From Nocardioides sp. QY071 (GTDB lineage: Bacteria > Actinomycetota > Actinomycetes > Propionibacteriales > Nocardioidaceae), in assembly GCF_029961765.1 (NCBI RefSeq), contig NZ_CP124681.1, forward strand, positions 2,480,001 through 2,544,000: DNA of 64,000 nt, in the 5' to 3' direction. Positions 1 to 7,201 of the stretch are shown piece by piece. The notes beneath the pieces are model-generated. The model was not told where the DNA came from. It did no database searches and saw nothing but the letters and a program-made list of their open reading frames with translations. The translations under genes and the position numbers were made by a program. Position 1 is the stretch's first letter. The number at the start of each line of letters is the position of its first letter.

Positions 1-734
1 GGAGCAACTTCGGCCCGGCACTGCCGCGCTTCGCGGAGAGCTTCCGCACCCTGCTGGTCGACCAGCCCGGCTTCGGTGCCTCCGACAAGCCCGAGGTGCA
101 GGCCAACTACTTCCGCCACTCCGCGTCGTACCTCGTCAAGCTGCTCGACGAGCTGCAGATCGAGCGGGTCCACCTGCTCGGCAACTCCCTCGGTGGAGGT
201 ACGGCGACCCGGTTCGCGCTGGAATACCCCGACCGCGTCGGCCGGCTGGTGCTGATGGGCCCCGGCGGACTGTCGACCAACCTGTTCCACGCCGACCCGA
301 CCGAGGGCGTCCAGCGGCTGATGGACTTCAGCATGAACCCCAGCCGCGAGGCACTGCGGGCGTTCATCTCCACGATGGTCGTCAACCAGGCCCTGGTCAC
401 CGACGAGCTCGTCGAGGAGCGCTTCGCCGACGCCACCGCGCCGGGCTCGCTCGAGGCCATGCGCTCGATGGGCGCGTCGTTCTGGAACCCGGAGTGGGCC
501 GAGGACGGCATGCTCTGGCGCGAGGCGCACCGGCTGCGCAAGCACACCCTGCTGACGTGGGGCCGCGAGGACCGGGTGAACCCGCTCGACGGCGCGCTGG
601 TCGCGCTCAAGCAGATCCCCAAGGCCCAGCTCCACGTCTTCCCCAACTGCGGCCACTGGGCACAGATCGAGGCGGCCGAGGAGTTCGCCGAGATCTGCAC
701 CGCCTTCCTGGCCCGCCACAAGGAGCGTTCGTGA
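1..734 (+). CDS. hsaD: HsaD, steroid meta-cleavage product hydrolase (5' end outside window)
   Basis: This alpha/beta hydrolase cleaves the C-C bond of 4,9-DSHA, the meta-cleavage product made by HsaC, releasing DOHNAA (a HIP precursor) and 2-hydroxyhexa-2,4-dienoate in cholesterol A/B-ring degradation. The frame is open from base 3, so the N-terminus lies upstream. The nucleophile elbow GNSLGGG, the acid region GREDRV and the catalytic histidine in CGHWAQIE are all visible, in the order expected for the family. The next gene, hsaC, overlaps the stop codon (GTGA). The order hsaD-hsaC-hsaB matches the mycobacterial hsaADCB operon, so hsaA probably lies just upstream. Other meta-cleavage hydrolases (BphD-like) look similar, but the neighbours decide for HsaD. 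Confidence 0.9.
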   Translation, partial: SNFGPALPRFAESFRTLLVDQPGFGASDKPEVQANYFRHSASYLVKLLDELQIERVHLLGNSLGGGTATRFALEYPDRVGRLVLMGPGGLSTNLFHADPTEGVQRLMDFSMNPSREALRAFISTMVVNQALVTDELVEERFADATAPGSLEAMRSMGASFWNPEWAEDGMLWREAHRLRKHTLLTWGREDRVNPLDGALVALKQIPKAQLHVFPNCGHWAQIEAAEEFAEICTAFLARHKERS

Positions 735-1627
735 CGATCGACATCAAGTCCATGGGCTACATCCGGGTCGCGAGCACCGACCTGGGGGCCTGGAAGACCT
801 TCGCCGGCAAGGTGCTCGGCCTCGCCGAGGGCCGCGGCCCCGACCCGGACCACCAGTACTGGCGCATCGACGAGGTCTCCGCGCGGGTGGTGGTGTTCCC
901 CTCCGACGTCGACCAGCTCGACTGCACCGGTTGGGAACTCGCCGACCACCAGGCCCTGCAGGCCGCCCGTGAGCACCTGCAGAAGGCCGGCGTGGAGTTC
1001 GAGGAAGGCACCAAGGACGAGCTCGACGAGCGCCGGGTCCAGGAGCTGATCCGGTTCCGCGACCCGTGGGACAACGTGTTCGAGCTGTTCCACGGCATCA
1101 CCTACGAGGCGCGACCCGTCGTGACGCCGTACGCCGCCACCTTCGTCACCGGCGACCAGGGCATGGGTCACATCGTCGTCCCGGTGCTCGACGACGTCGA
1201 GGCGCTGCGGTTCTACACCGAGGTCCTCGGCTTCCGGCTGCGTGACTCGATGAGCATGCCCGGCGAGTTCGTCGGCAAGGAGCCGGGCAGCAAGGTCTGG
1301 CTGCGCTTCCTCGGCGTCAACCCGCGCCACCACTCGCTGGCCTTCCTGCCGATGCCCAACCCGAGCAAGTGCGTCCACGTGATGCTCGAGGTCGACAAGC
1401 TCGACCACGTCGGTCGAGCGCTCGAGCGCGTCCGCAAGCACGGTGCGCCGCTGTCGGCCACCCTGGGCCGCCACATGAACGACGAGATGATCTCGTTCTA
1501 CGTCAAGTCGCCCGGCGGCTTCGACGTCGAGTTCGGCACCGAGGGCATGACCGTCGACGACGCCCGCTGGGTGGCGCGCGAGTCGACCGCCGTCTCGTAC
1601 TGGGGCCACGTGTTCGGCGGCCAGTGA
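731..1627 (+). CDS. hsaC: HsaC, 3,4-DHSA extradiol dioxygenase
   Basis: Iron-dependent type I extradiol dioxygenase that opens the aromatised A ring of 3,4-DHSA (a catechol made from cholesterol) to 4,9-DSHA, the substrate of HsaD. The 298-residue protein has two VOC-type modules. The C-terminal module carries the expected metal ligands: His in MGHIVVPV, His in RHHSLAFL and Glu in GGFDVEFGTE. The GTG start at 731 overlaps the hsaD stop by four bases, which implies translational coupling. An upstream in-frame extension is only antisense-like shadow inside hsaD and was discarded. Length and position fit HsaC better than biphenyl-type BphC. Confidence 0.92.
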   Translation: MTIDIKSMGYIRVASTDLGAWKTFAGKVLGLAEGRGPDPDHQYWRIDEVSARVVVFPSDVDQLDCTGWELADHQALQAAREHLQKAGVEFEEGTKDELDERRVQELIRFRDPWDNVFELFHGITYEARPVVTPYAATFVTGDQGMGHIVVPVLDDVEALRFYTEVLGFRLRDSMSMPGEFVGKEPGSKVWLRFLGVNPRHHSLAFLPMPNPSKCVHVMLEVDKLDHVGRALERVRKHGAPLSATLGRHMNDEMISFYVKSPGGFDVEFGTEGMTVDDARWVARESTAVSYWGHVFGGQ

Positions 1628-2284
1628 GTGGCCACTAACGTGAGTGACGTGAGCGAGATCCCGGAGGGCATCAGCCCCGACGCGCGGGAGACCTGGCCGC
1701 ACCCCGAGCTGATCCAGTCGTGGCTCGGGGACGCCGAGGTCGACTTCGAGCTGCGTCCCGGTGAGGAGGTCGCGGTCCACGACGACCCGGCGGCCCAGGC
1801 CGCCGCGCGCCGGTTCCGCGACACCCTGGGCTGCTTCGCTTCCGGGATCACCGTGATCACCACGATGAGCGGCGACGAGCCGGTCGGCATGACCTGCCAG
1901 TCCTTCGCCAGCGTCTCGCTCGACCCGCCGCTGATCACCTTCGTCCCGGCGCGCAGCTCGCGCGCCTGGCCGGCGATCCAGCGCTCGGGCCGGTTCTGCG
2001 TCAACGTCCTGGCCGCCGACCAGGAGCACGTCTCCGGGCAGATGGCGACCAAGGGGATCGACAAGTTCGCCGGGATCTCCTGGCAGCCCGCGGCGGCGAC
2101 CGGGTCGCCCGTCATCGAGGGCACGCTCGCGCACCTCGACTGCACCATCCACGCGGTCTACGAGGGTGGCGACCACTTCATCGTCGTCGGCAAGGTCGAG
2201 CACCTCGAGGCGCACTCCGAGGACGCCGCAGTCGCCGAGCCACTCCTCTACTTCAAGGGCCGCTACCGCACCACCGACTCGTGA
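1628..2284 (+). CDS. hsaB: HsaB, flavin reductase component of 3-HSA hydroxylase
   Basis: Small flavin reductase that supplies reduced flavin to the oxygenase HsaA, which hydroxylates 3-HSA to 3,4-DHSA. The family signature is clear: FRDTLGCFASGITVITT near the start of the domain, then SFASVSLDPPLITF and FCVNVLA. The first 50 or so residues form an acidic N-terminal extension before the reductase domain. GTG at 1628 abuts the hsaC stop; a second in-frame GTG at 1640 could also be used. It is the last gene of the hsa operon here. HpaC-like reductases share the fold, so the assignment rests on context as well as sequence. Confidence 0.85.
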   Translation: MATNVSDVSEIPEGISPDARETWPHPELIQSWLGDAEVDFELRPGEEVAVHDDPAAQAAARRFRDTLGCFASGITVITTMSGDEPVGMTCQSFASVSLDPPLITFVPARSSRAWPAIQRSGRFCVNVLAADQEHVSGQMATKGIDKFAGISWQPAAATGSPVIEGTLAHLDCTIHAVYEGGDHFIVVGKVEHLEAHSEDAAVAEPLLYFKGRYRTTDS

Positions 2285-2345
2285 CCCGGGCCCCGTCCGG
2301 GCGTTGAGCCCCTGATCGAGTACGACGAACCGGTCGGGGGGATCG

Positions 2346-3722
2346 ATGAGGATGCGCAGGGCGCTCGGGGCGGTGGCCGTCGCAGTCCTGCTGCCCGGGC
2401 TGCCGGGGATGTCAGGACTGTCCGGGCTCGGCGCCGGCGCCGCGGCCGATCCGTCCATGCCGTCCGATCCCGGCCCGGCGACCACCCGACCCGACGTACG
2501 ACTGCTGCCCCACGCCGGGGTGCGGGACTACTGGACCGCGAAGCGGATGCGCACCGCGGTCCCTCTCGACCTCGACCCGGCGGGCAATGCCACGACCGCC
2601 CCGGCGTCGACATCCGGCGTCCAGGGCCGGACCTCGGGCCGGGTGGGCGAGGGCCTGCGCAGCACGGGGAAGCTGTTCTTCTCCGACGGCGGCACCAACT
2701 ACGTGTGCTCGGCGTCGTCGGTCAACACGCCGGAGAAGGACCTCGTGGTCACCGCCGGGCACTGCGTGAACTCCGGCGGCACCCGGGTGCTGCTCGGCGG
2801 CTGCCGCGCCGGCACCTATTACAGCAACTTCATGTTCGTCCCCGGCTACGACCACAACGCCCGGCCCTACGGCACCTGGGTCGGCACCGCCGCGATCGCG
2901 CAGGGCGACTGGGTCTCGCGGTGCGACGAGGTCGCGCACGACCAGGCGATGATCCGGGTCGCACCCCAGGGCGGCCTCGATCTGGTCGACGTCGTCGGCG
3001 GCAACGGACTGGCCTGGAACTACCCGGTGCGCGAGGACGGCGTCCGCGTCGTCGGCTGGCCGGCCGAGGCGCCGTACGACGGCCAGAGCCGCCAGGAGTG
3101 CACCGGATCGACCACGGTGCTCGACCAGACCGGCGACGCGCAGATCTCGTGCCCGCTGACGGGCGGGGCCAGTGGCGGGCCGTGGTTCCTGCGGATGGCC
3201 AGCGCCGACACCGGCTTCATCTTCGCGGTCACCTCCCGCCGGACGACGTCCGGGCCACCGCTGCTGCTCGCGACCCCGTTCGACGCCACCATCGAGGGCC
3301 TGCTGGCCGCGGCACGGGTCGCGGGCCGCCCGGCCGCGCGCCCCGTCGTGGGCCCGGCGTCGGGCCCCGGGGTGGGACGGCCGAAGCGGCAGCGGCTGCG
3401 CCTGTTCGCGACCAGCCCCTCGGTCGGCTTCGGTGAGGCCTACCAGCTGGTCGCCGAGACCCGCCGCGTGCGCCGGATGGTGCTCCAGGTCCGCACCGCG
3501 CCCGGCGCCCCGTGGGCCCGGGTCGCGAAGGCGCGGGTGCACCAGGGCGTCACGGTCTTCACCCAGGCGGCAGCACCGGGGACCTGGTGGTACCGGGTGA
3601 AGGTCCGCAAGGCGAGGAAGCACAGCGCGCCGGTGGCGGTGAGCGTCAGCCCCTGCCCGATGCCGCTCGACCGCACCCCCAGTGTGGTGAGCAACACGCG
3701 CTGCACCAGCCCCGTCGGCTGA
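2346..3722 (+). CDS. Secreted trypsin-like serine peptidase
   Basis: A 458-residue exported protein. Residues 1-34 form a signal peptide (positive start MRMRR, hydrophobic stretch, Ala-rich end). A chymotrypsin-fold domain follows, with the catalytic His in VVTAGHCV near residue 139, a candidate Asp in HDQAMIRV near 200 and the nucleophile Ser in TGGASGGPW near 276. Paired cysteines around these motifs suggest disulfides. The last 120 residues form a basic, probably beta-rich domain of unknown role (REHRR-poor, ending in SPVG). Start at the ATG preceding RMRRAL. It is 61 bp from hsaB but is not a recognised steroid gene, so it is probably an independent unit. Confidence 0.82.
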   Translation: MRMRRALGAVAVAVLLPGLPGMSGLSGLGAGAAADPSMPSDPGPATTRPDVRLLPHAGVRDYWTAKRMRTAVPLDLDPAGNATTAPASTSGVQGRTSGRVGEGLRSTGKLFFSDGGTNYVCSASSVNTPEKDLVVTAGHCVNSGGTRVLLGGCRAGTYYSNFMFVPGYDHNARPYGTWVGTAAIAQGDWVSRCDEVAHDQAMIRVAPQGGLDLVDVVGGNGLAWNYPVREDGVRVVGWPAEAPYDGQSRQECTGSTTVLDQTGDAQISCPLTGGASGGPWFLRMASADTGFIFAVTSRRTTSGPPLLLATPFDATIEGLLAAARVAGRPAARPVVGPASGPGVGRPKRQRLRLFATSPSVGFGEAYQLVAETRRVRRMVLQVRTAPGAPWARVAKARVHQGVTVFTQAAAPGTWWYRVKVRKARKHSAPVAVSVSPCPMPLDRTPSVVSNTRCTSPVG

Positions 3723-3734
3723 CCTCACTGCCCC

Positions 3735-3813
3735 TTGTAACTACGTGTTACGTCACCAATTTGGGGCGGAAGTGGCCCATGTGGTGGAACTGTGCTGTAA
3801 CACGTAGTTACAA
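3735..3813. repeat. Perfect 17-bp inverted repeat, possible twin operator
   Basis: The left arm TTGTAACTACGTGTTAC (3735-3751) and its exact reverse complement (3797-3813) are separated by 45 bp. Each arm is itself an interrupted palindrome of TGTAAC and GTTAC(A/G) half-sites around five bases, the shape of a TetR-family operator. It precedes the remnant of a TetR gene, so I infer two copies of that regulator's former operator. A hairpin after the protease gene is the alternative, but the loop is long and no T-run follows. Confidence 0.6.
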
Positions 3814-3835
3814 GTCCGGCCGCGCACGCGGCGGC

Positions 3836-4063
3836 GTGCTGCACCCGCGGTTCCAGCCGGTCGTCGAGCGGCGGGCGATGCCGGCGATGAAGGCCGAGCT
3901 GGTCCCCTCGCAGCTGATCGGGCTGGCGATGACCCGCTACGTGCTGAAGATCGAGCCGCTCGCCTCCGCGCCGGTCGACGACGTGGTCGCGATGGTCGCG
4001 CCGGCGGTCGCCGCGGTCCTGCAGGGGCCGGACACCTACCTGGGGTCCGGTGGCCCCGCGCGG
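3836..4063 (+). pseudogene. TetR-family regulator, C-terminal remnant
   Basis: In one frame this stretch reads LHPRFQPVVERRAM, then ELVPSQLIGLAMTRYVLKIE and PLASAPVDDVVAMVAPAV. That is the typical end of the C-terminal ligand domain of actinobacterial TetR regulators (the SQLxGLAxxRYVxxxEPLAS pattern). No helix-turn-helix domain is encoded upstream: the frame runs straight back into the inverted repeat at 3735-3813. The normal stop also seems lost, because the frame continues into the fadE33 3' end. I read it as a regulator that lost its DNA-binding half but kept its operator region. It may once have controlled the adjacent acyl-CoA dehydrogenase operon; that link is inference. Confidence 0.6.
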
Positions 4064-4064
4064 C

Positions 4065-5057
4065 TCAGAGGTCCACGGCTGCCCGGTGCCGGTGCGGTGC
4101 GCCGTACAGCTGCCCGAGTGCGTGGGCGCGCTTGAACACCAGGTGGGCGTCGTGCTCCCAGGTGATCGCGATGCCGCCGTGCAGCTGGACGCACTCGCTG
4201 GCGGCCAGGGCCGCCGTCTCGAGGGCGTACGACGCCGCGGCGTGGGTCAGGAAGGCCGCCTCCGCGGCGTCGGTGTCCGTGTCGGCGAGGGCGTAGGAGG
4301 CCGCCCAGCTCGCCGAGCGGGACATCTCGACCCGCGCCAGCAGGTCGGCCATCCGGTGCTTGAGCGCCTGGAAGGACCCGATCGGGCGGCCGAACTGCAC
4401 CCGCTCCTTGAGGTAGCCGACCGTCATCCGCAGCGCCCGGTCCGACAGGCCGACCGCGAGGGCGGCCACGGCCGCCGCACCGACGAGCTCGGCCCGCGCG
4501 CGGGCGGCGTTGCCGTCGCCGATCACGGTCAGCTCCGCAGCGGACAGATCGAGCCGGGCGAGCCGGACGCTCTGGTCCATCGACTCGGCCCAGGTCGCGG
4601 TCGCGCCGCTCACCTCGACCAGGTCGTCGCCGCGGACCGCGAGGAGGATCTCGGCGCGGTCGGCGTCGAGGACCGGGCCGTCGTCGAGGGCGATCGTGGC
4701 GATCTCGCCCGCGGCGATGCGGGGGAGCAGCCGCTTCCTCGCGTCGTCGGTCGCGCCCGCCAGCAGCGCCTCGGTGGCGACCGTGGTGGCCAGCAGCGGG
4801 CTCGGCGCGATGGTGCGGCCGAGCTCCTCGAGCACCACGGCGGTCTCGAAGAAGGACACCCCGACGCCGTCGTACTCCTCGGGAACGCCGAGCGCCGCCA
4901 CGCCGATCTGCTCGCACAGGGTCGCCCAGAGCGCCTCGTCGTACCCCGTCTCCGAGGTCGACGCCGCGCGGACGGCGGCCGAGTCGGCACGCTTCTCCAG
5001 CAGGCCGCGGACGGTCGCCGCCAGCTCGGCCTGCTCCTCGCTGAGCTCGAACTGCAT
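4065..5057 (-). CDS. ipdE2: Acyl-CoA dehydrogenase, IpdE2/FadE33-like
   Basis: A 330-residue acyl-CoA dehydrogenase subunit. The N-terminal helical domain starts MQFELSEEQ. The C-terminal domain carries RVQFGRPIGSFQALKHRMAD and QLHGGIAITWEHD, the FAD/substrate signatures. It is the third gene of a leftward fadE31-fadE32-fadE33 set divergent from a FadE30-type gene, exactly the mycobacterial order. In M. tuberculosis FadE30 and FadE33 (IpdE1-IpdE2) form an alpha2beta2 enzyme that dehydrogenates 5-OH-HIP-CoA, the first beta-oxidation step of ring C/D breakdown. The start ATG overlaps the preceding stop (ATGA). Which paralogue partners which is inferred from order, not tested. Confidence 0.75.
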   Translation of the reverse strand: MQFELSEEQAELAATVRGLLEKRADSAAVRAASTSETGYDEALWATLCEQIGVAALGVPEEYDGVGVSFFETAVVLEELGRTIAPSPLLATTVATEALLAGATDDARKRLLPRIAAGEIATIALDDGPVLDADRAEILLAVRGDDLVEVSGATATWAESMDQSVRLARLDLSAAELTVIGDGNAARARAELVGAAAVAALAVGLSDRALRMTVGYLKERVQFGRPIGSFQALKHRMADLLARVEMSRSASWAASYALADTDTDAAEAAFLTHAAASYALETAALAASECVQLHGGIAITWEHDAHLVFKRAHALGQLYGAPHRHRAAVDL

Positions 5058-5944
5058 CACGCGCTCCGGAGGGTCTCGAGGATGCGGGCGCGGTGCGCGG
5101 CCGGCGTTCCCCAGGCGGTGACCAGCGCGCGGATCTTGGTGATCCACACGCTGAGGTCGAACTCCTGGGTGTAGCCGATCGCCCCGTGCACCTGCAGGCC
5201 GGTGCGGGAGGCGAGGTACGCCGCGTCCGCGCAGGCGACCTTGGCGGCCGAGACCGCGCGGGGCGTCGGGTCGAGAGCAGCGCCGAGGACCAGCGGCCGG
5301 GCGAAGTCGAGCGCGATGCGCACGTCGGCGAGCTTGTGCTTGATCGCCTGGTAGGAGCCGATCTCGCGGCCGAACTGCTTGCGCTGCTTGACGTAGGTCA
5401 CCGCGTCGGCGAGCACCCTCTCGCCGGCACCCAGCAGCTGGGCGGCGGTCGCGAGCACGGCCAGGTCGTACGCCGCCGCGAGGTCGCCGTGCTCGACGGC
5501 GTCGCCGGGCGTGACGTCGAACAGGTGGCGGCTGCGGTCGACCGAGGTGTGGGCCTTCCCGGCGGTGGCGGTGTGCAGGGTGTCGCCGACGACGGCGTAC
5601 ACCGCGTCGGCGACGTCCGCGTCCAGCGCCCGCGGCATCGCGACGGTGGCGACGCCCTCCACCTCGGCGCCGAGCGCCACGGGCAGGTAGGCGGCAGCCT
5701 CGACCCACGGGCCGGGGACGGCGTGGCGGCCGAGCGCCTCGAACGCGACGCAGACCTCGACGGGGGAGGCCTCGGTGGCGAGCATGGTCAGGCCCTGCTC
5801 GGCCAGCCGCTCCCACAGCTTGAGGCCGGCGGCATGGTCGCCTGCCGCCCAGCCGCGGGCCGCGGCGACGGTGTCGGCTGCGGCCAGCAGGGAGTCGAGG
5901 GAGGCGGCGAAGTCCTGCTGGTCGGTGGTGAGCTCGAACTTCAT
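5057..5944 (-). CDS. fadE32: Acyl-CoA dehydrogenase, FadE32-like
   Basis: A 295-residue acyl-CoA dehydrogenase-family subunit of the short, heteromeric steroid type. Its C-terminal part has QFGREIGSYQAIKHKLAD and GLQVHGAIGYTQEFDLS; the N-terminal half is poorly conserved and Ala-rich. It lies between fadE31 and the ipdE2-like gene, overlapping both by four bases, so the three are translated together. By analogy with heterotetrameric steroid ACADs it probably pairs with FadE31 and acts on a later HIP-derived CoA ester; the precise substrate cannot be read from sequence. Confidence 0.72.
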   Translation of the reverse strand: MKFELTTDQQDFAASLDSLLAAADTVAAARGWAAGDHAAGLKLWERLAEQGLTMLATEASPVEVCVAFEALGRHAVPGPWVEAAAYLPVALGAEVEGVATVAMPRALDADVADAVYAVVGDTLHTATAGKAHTSVDRSRHLFDVTPGDAVEHGDLAAAYDLAVLATAAQLLGAGERVLADAVTYVKQRKQFGREIGSYQAIKHKLADVRIALDFARPLVLGAALDPTPRAVSAAKVACADAAYLASRTGLQVHGAIGYTQEFDLSVWITKIRALVTAWGTPAAHRARILETLRSA

Positions 5945-7104
5945 TTCTGCACTCCCTTGGGCTCACGCGGCAGACCGAGAATTCTCTCCGCAACAATATT
6001 TCGTTGAATCTCGTTGGTGCCGGCGTAGATCGGGCCGGACAGCGAGAAGGTGTAGCCGTCGAGCCAGCGGGACTCGAGCTCGGCGTCGGGGCCGAGCAGG
6101 TCGAGGGCGGTCTCGTGGAGGGCGACGTCGAGCTCGCTCCACCACACCTTGTTGACCGAGCCCGCGGCTCCGATGTCGCCGCCGTCCTTGAGCTTCGTCA
6201 CGGTGCCCCAGGTGTAGAGGCGGTAGGCCTCGGCCTTGAGCCACGCGTCGACGACGCGGTCGGCGACGCGCGGGTCGGGCCTCTCGTCGTACAGCGCGAG
6301 CAGGCGGTCGGCGGCGGCGGTGAACCGGCCGGGGGAGCGCAGTGAGAGGCCGCGCTCGTTCCCGGCGGTGCTCATCGCGACCCGCCAGCCGTCACCCGGC
6401 GCGCCGAGCACATCGGTGTCGGGCACGAAGACGTCGTCGAAGAAGACCTCCGCGAAGCCCTCCTCGCCGTCGAGCTGCGCGATCGGGCGCACGGTCACGC
6501 CCTCGGCGTCGAGCGGGAAGAGGAAGTAGGTGAGCCCGGCGTGCTTCTGCGCCTCCGGGTCGCTGCGGAACAGGCCGAAGCCCCACTGGGCCAGGGCCGC
6601 GCGCGAGCACCAGATCTTCTGGCCGTTGAGCACCCAGCCGCTCTCCCCGGTGGTTGAGCTTGTCGAAACCCGGCGGGCGCTCGACTTGAGGGAGGCGAGG
6701 TCGGAGCCGGCCTCGGGCTCGCTCCAGCACTGCGCCCAGACCCGCTCGCCGGTCGCCATCGAGGGCAGGAAGCGGTCCTGCTGCTCGGGGGTGCCGTGCT
6801 CGAAGATGATCGGGGCCAGCAGGAAGATCCCGTTCTGCGAGACACGCAGGGGAGCGCCGGCGCGGTAGTACTCCTCCTCGAAGATGATCCACTCCACGAG
6901 GGACGCCTCGCGACCGTGGTACTCCTTCGGCCAGGACACGACCGACCAGCGCTCGGCGGCGAGCTTCGCCTCCCAGGCCTGGTGCAGGACGAAGCCCTCG
7001 GCGGTGTCGAGGGACGGCAGCGGTTCGGCCGGCACGTTGGCCGCCAGCCAGGCGCGAGCCTCGGCCTGGAAGGCCAGCTCGGACTCGCTCAGTTCGAGAT
7101 CCAT
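5941..7104 (-). CDS. fadE31: Acyl-CoA dehydrogenase, FadE31-like, with in-frame repeat insertion
   Basis: A full-length 387-residue acyl-CoA dehydrogenase. It has the N-terminal helical domain (MDLELSESELAFQ), the middle beta domain (CWSEPEAGSDLASLKS, WVLNGQKIWCS) and the C-terminal FAD-binding end (GTNEIQRNIVAERILGLPRE). It is first in the leftward ipd operon. Residues 146-153 (VSTSSTTG) are encoded by a 22-bp dispersed repeat (6649-6670) inserted in a surface loop between SSARR and the WVLNGQK strand, without breaking the frame. The start lies 67 bp from the palindromic operator shared with ipdE1. Its role in ring C/D beta-oxidation is inferred from synteny. Confidence 0.78.
   Translation of the reverse strand: MDLELSESELAFQAEARAWLAANVPAEPLPSLDTAEGFVLHQAWEAKLAAERWSVVSWPKEYHGREASLVEWIIFEEEYYRAGAPLRVSQNGIFLLAPIIFEHGTPEQQDRFLPSMATGERVWAQCWSEPEAGSDLASLKSSARRVSTSSTTGESGWVLNGQKIWCSRAALAQWGFGLFRSDPEAQKHAGLTYFLFPLDAEGVTVRPIAQLDGEEGFAEVFFDDVFVPDTDVLGAPGDGWRVAMSTAGNERGLSLRSPGRFTAAADRLLALYDERPDPRVADRVVDAWLKAEAYRLYTWGTVTKLKDGGDIGAAGSVNKVWWSELDVALHETALDLLGPDAELESRWLDGYTFSLSGPIYAGTNEIQRNIVAERILGLPREPKGVQK
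6649..6670 (-). repeat. 22-bp dispersed repeat, copy 1 (inside fadE31)
   Basis: Read on the minus strand it begins GGTTTCGACAAGCTC and ends AACCACC. A second copy at 36091-36112 inside narG differs at only two of 22 positions and is read in the same frame, giving V(S/P)TSSTTG in both proteins. From memory, this kind of element is common in Nocardioides-type genomes. Confidence 0.7.
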
Positions 7105-7171
7105 GTCAGTAGGTGTTCCTCATCGGCGTGGAGGTCGTCACAGTCGAAATGTAGGCCCCGGCGCTGCCCGA

Positions 7172-7189
7172 ACCAAGCATTTGCTTGGT
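7172..7189. promoter_or_regulatory. Palindromic operator (KstR2-like half-sites), fadE31/ipdE1 divergent promoter
   Basis: The 18-bp palindrome ACCAAGCATTTGCTTGGT (8-bp arms, TT centre) lies 12 bp before ipdE1 and 67 bp before fadE31. The same 18 bp occurs at 17607-17624. Half-sites AnCAAG and CTTGnT equal those of the mycobacterial KstR2 motif, but the spacer here is six bases instead of two. Binding by a KstR2-type TetR regulator (HIP-CoA-responsive) is inferred; no kstR2 gene lies in the window. Confidence 0.75.
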
Positions 7190-7201
7190 AGAGTAGCAGC
7201 C

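Noticed and set aside
1390..1408. Stretch in hsaC (GGTCGACAAGCTCGACCAC) resembling the 22-bp dispersed repeat
   Set aside because: It codes residues (EVDKLDHVGRAL) expected at this place in extradiol dioxygenases and is read in a different frame, so the likeness is probably chance from common codons.
107..2485. Long minus-strand open frame opposite hsaD-hsaC-hsaB
   Set aside because: Shadow of three well-supported plus-strand genes; no domain and biased composition.
4065..5996. Apparent fusion of two acyl-CoA dehydrogenases in one frame
   Set aside because: Upstream of 5057 that frame is an Arg-rich shadow of the fadE32 gene; the real genes overlap by ATGA and are separate.
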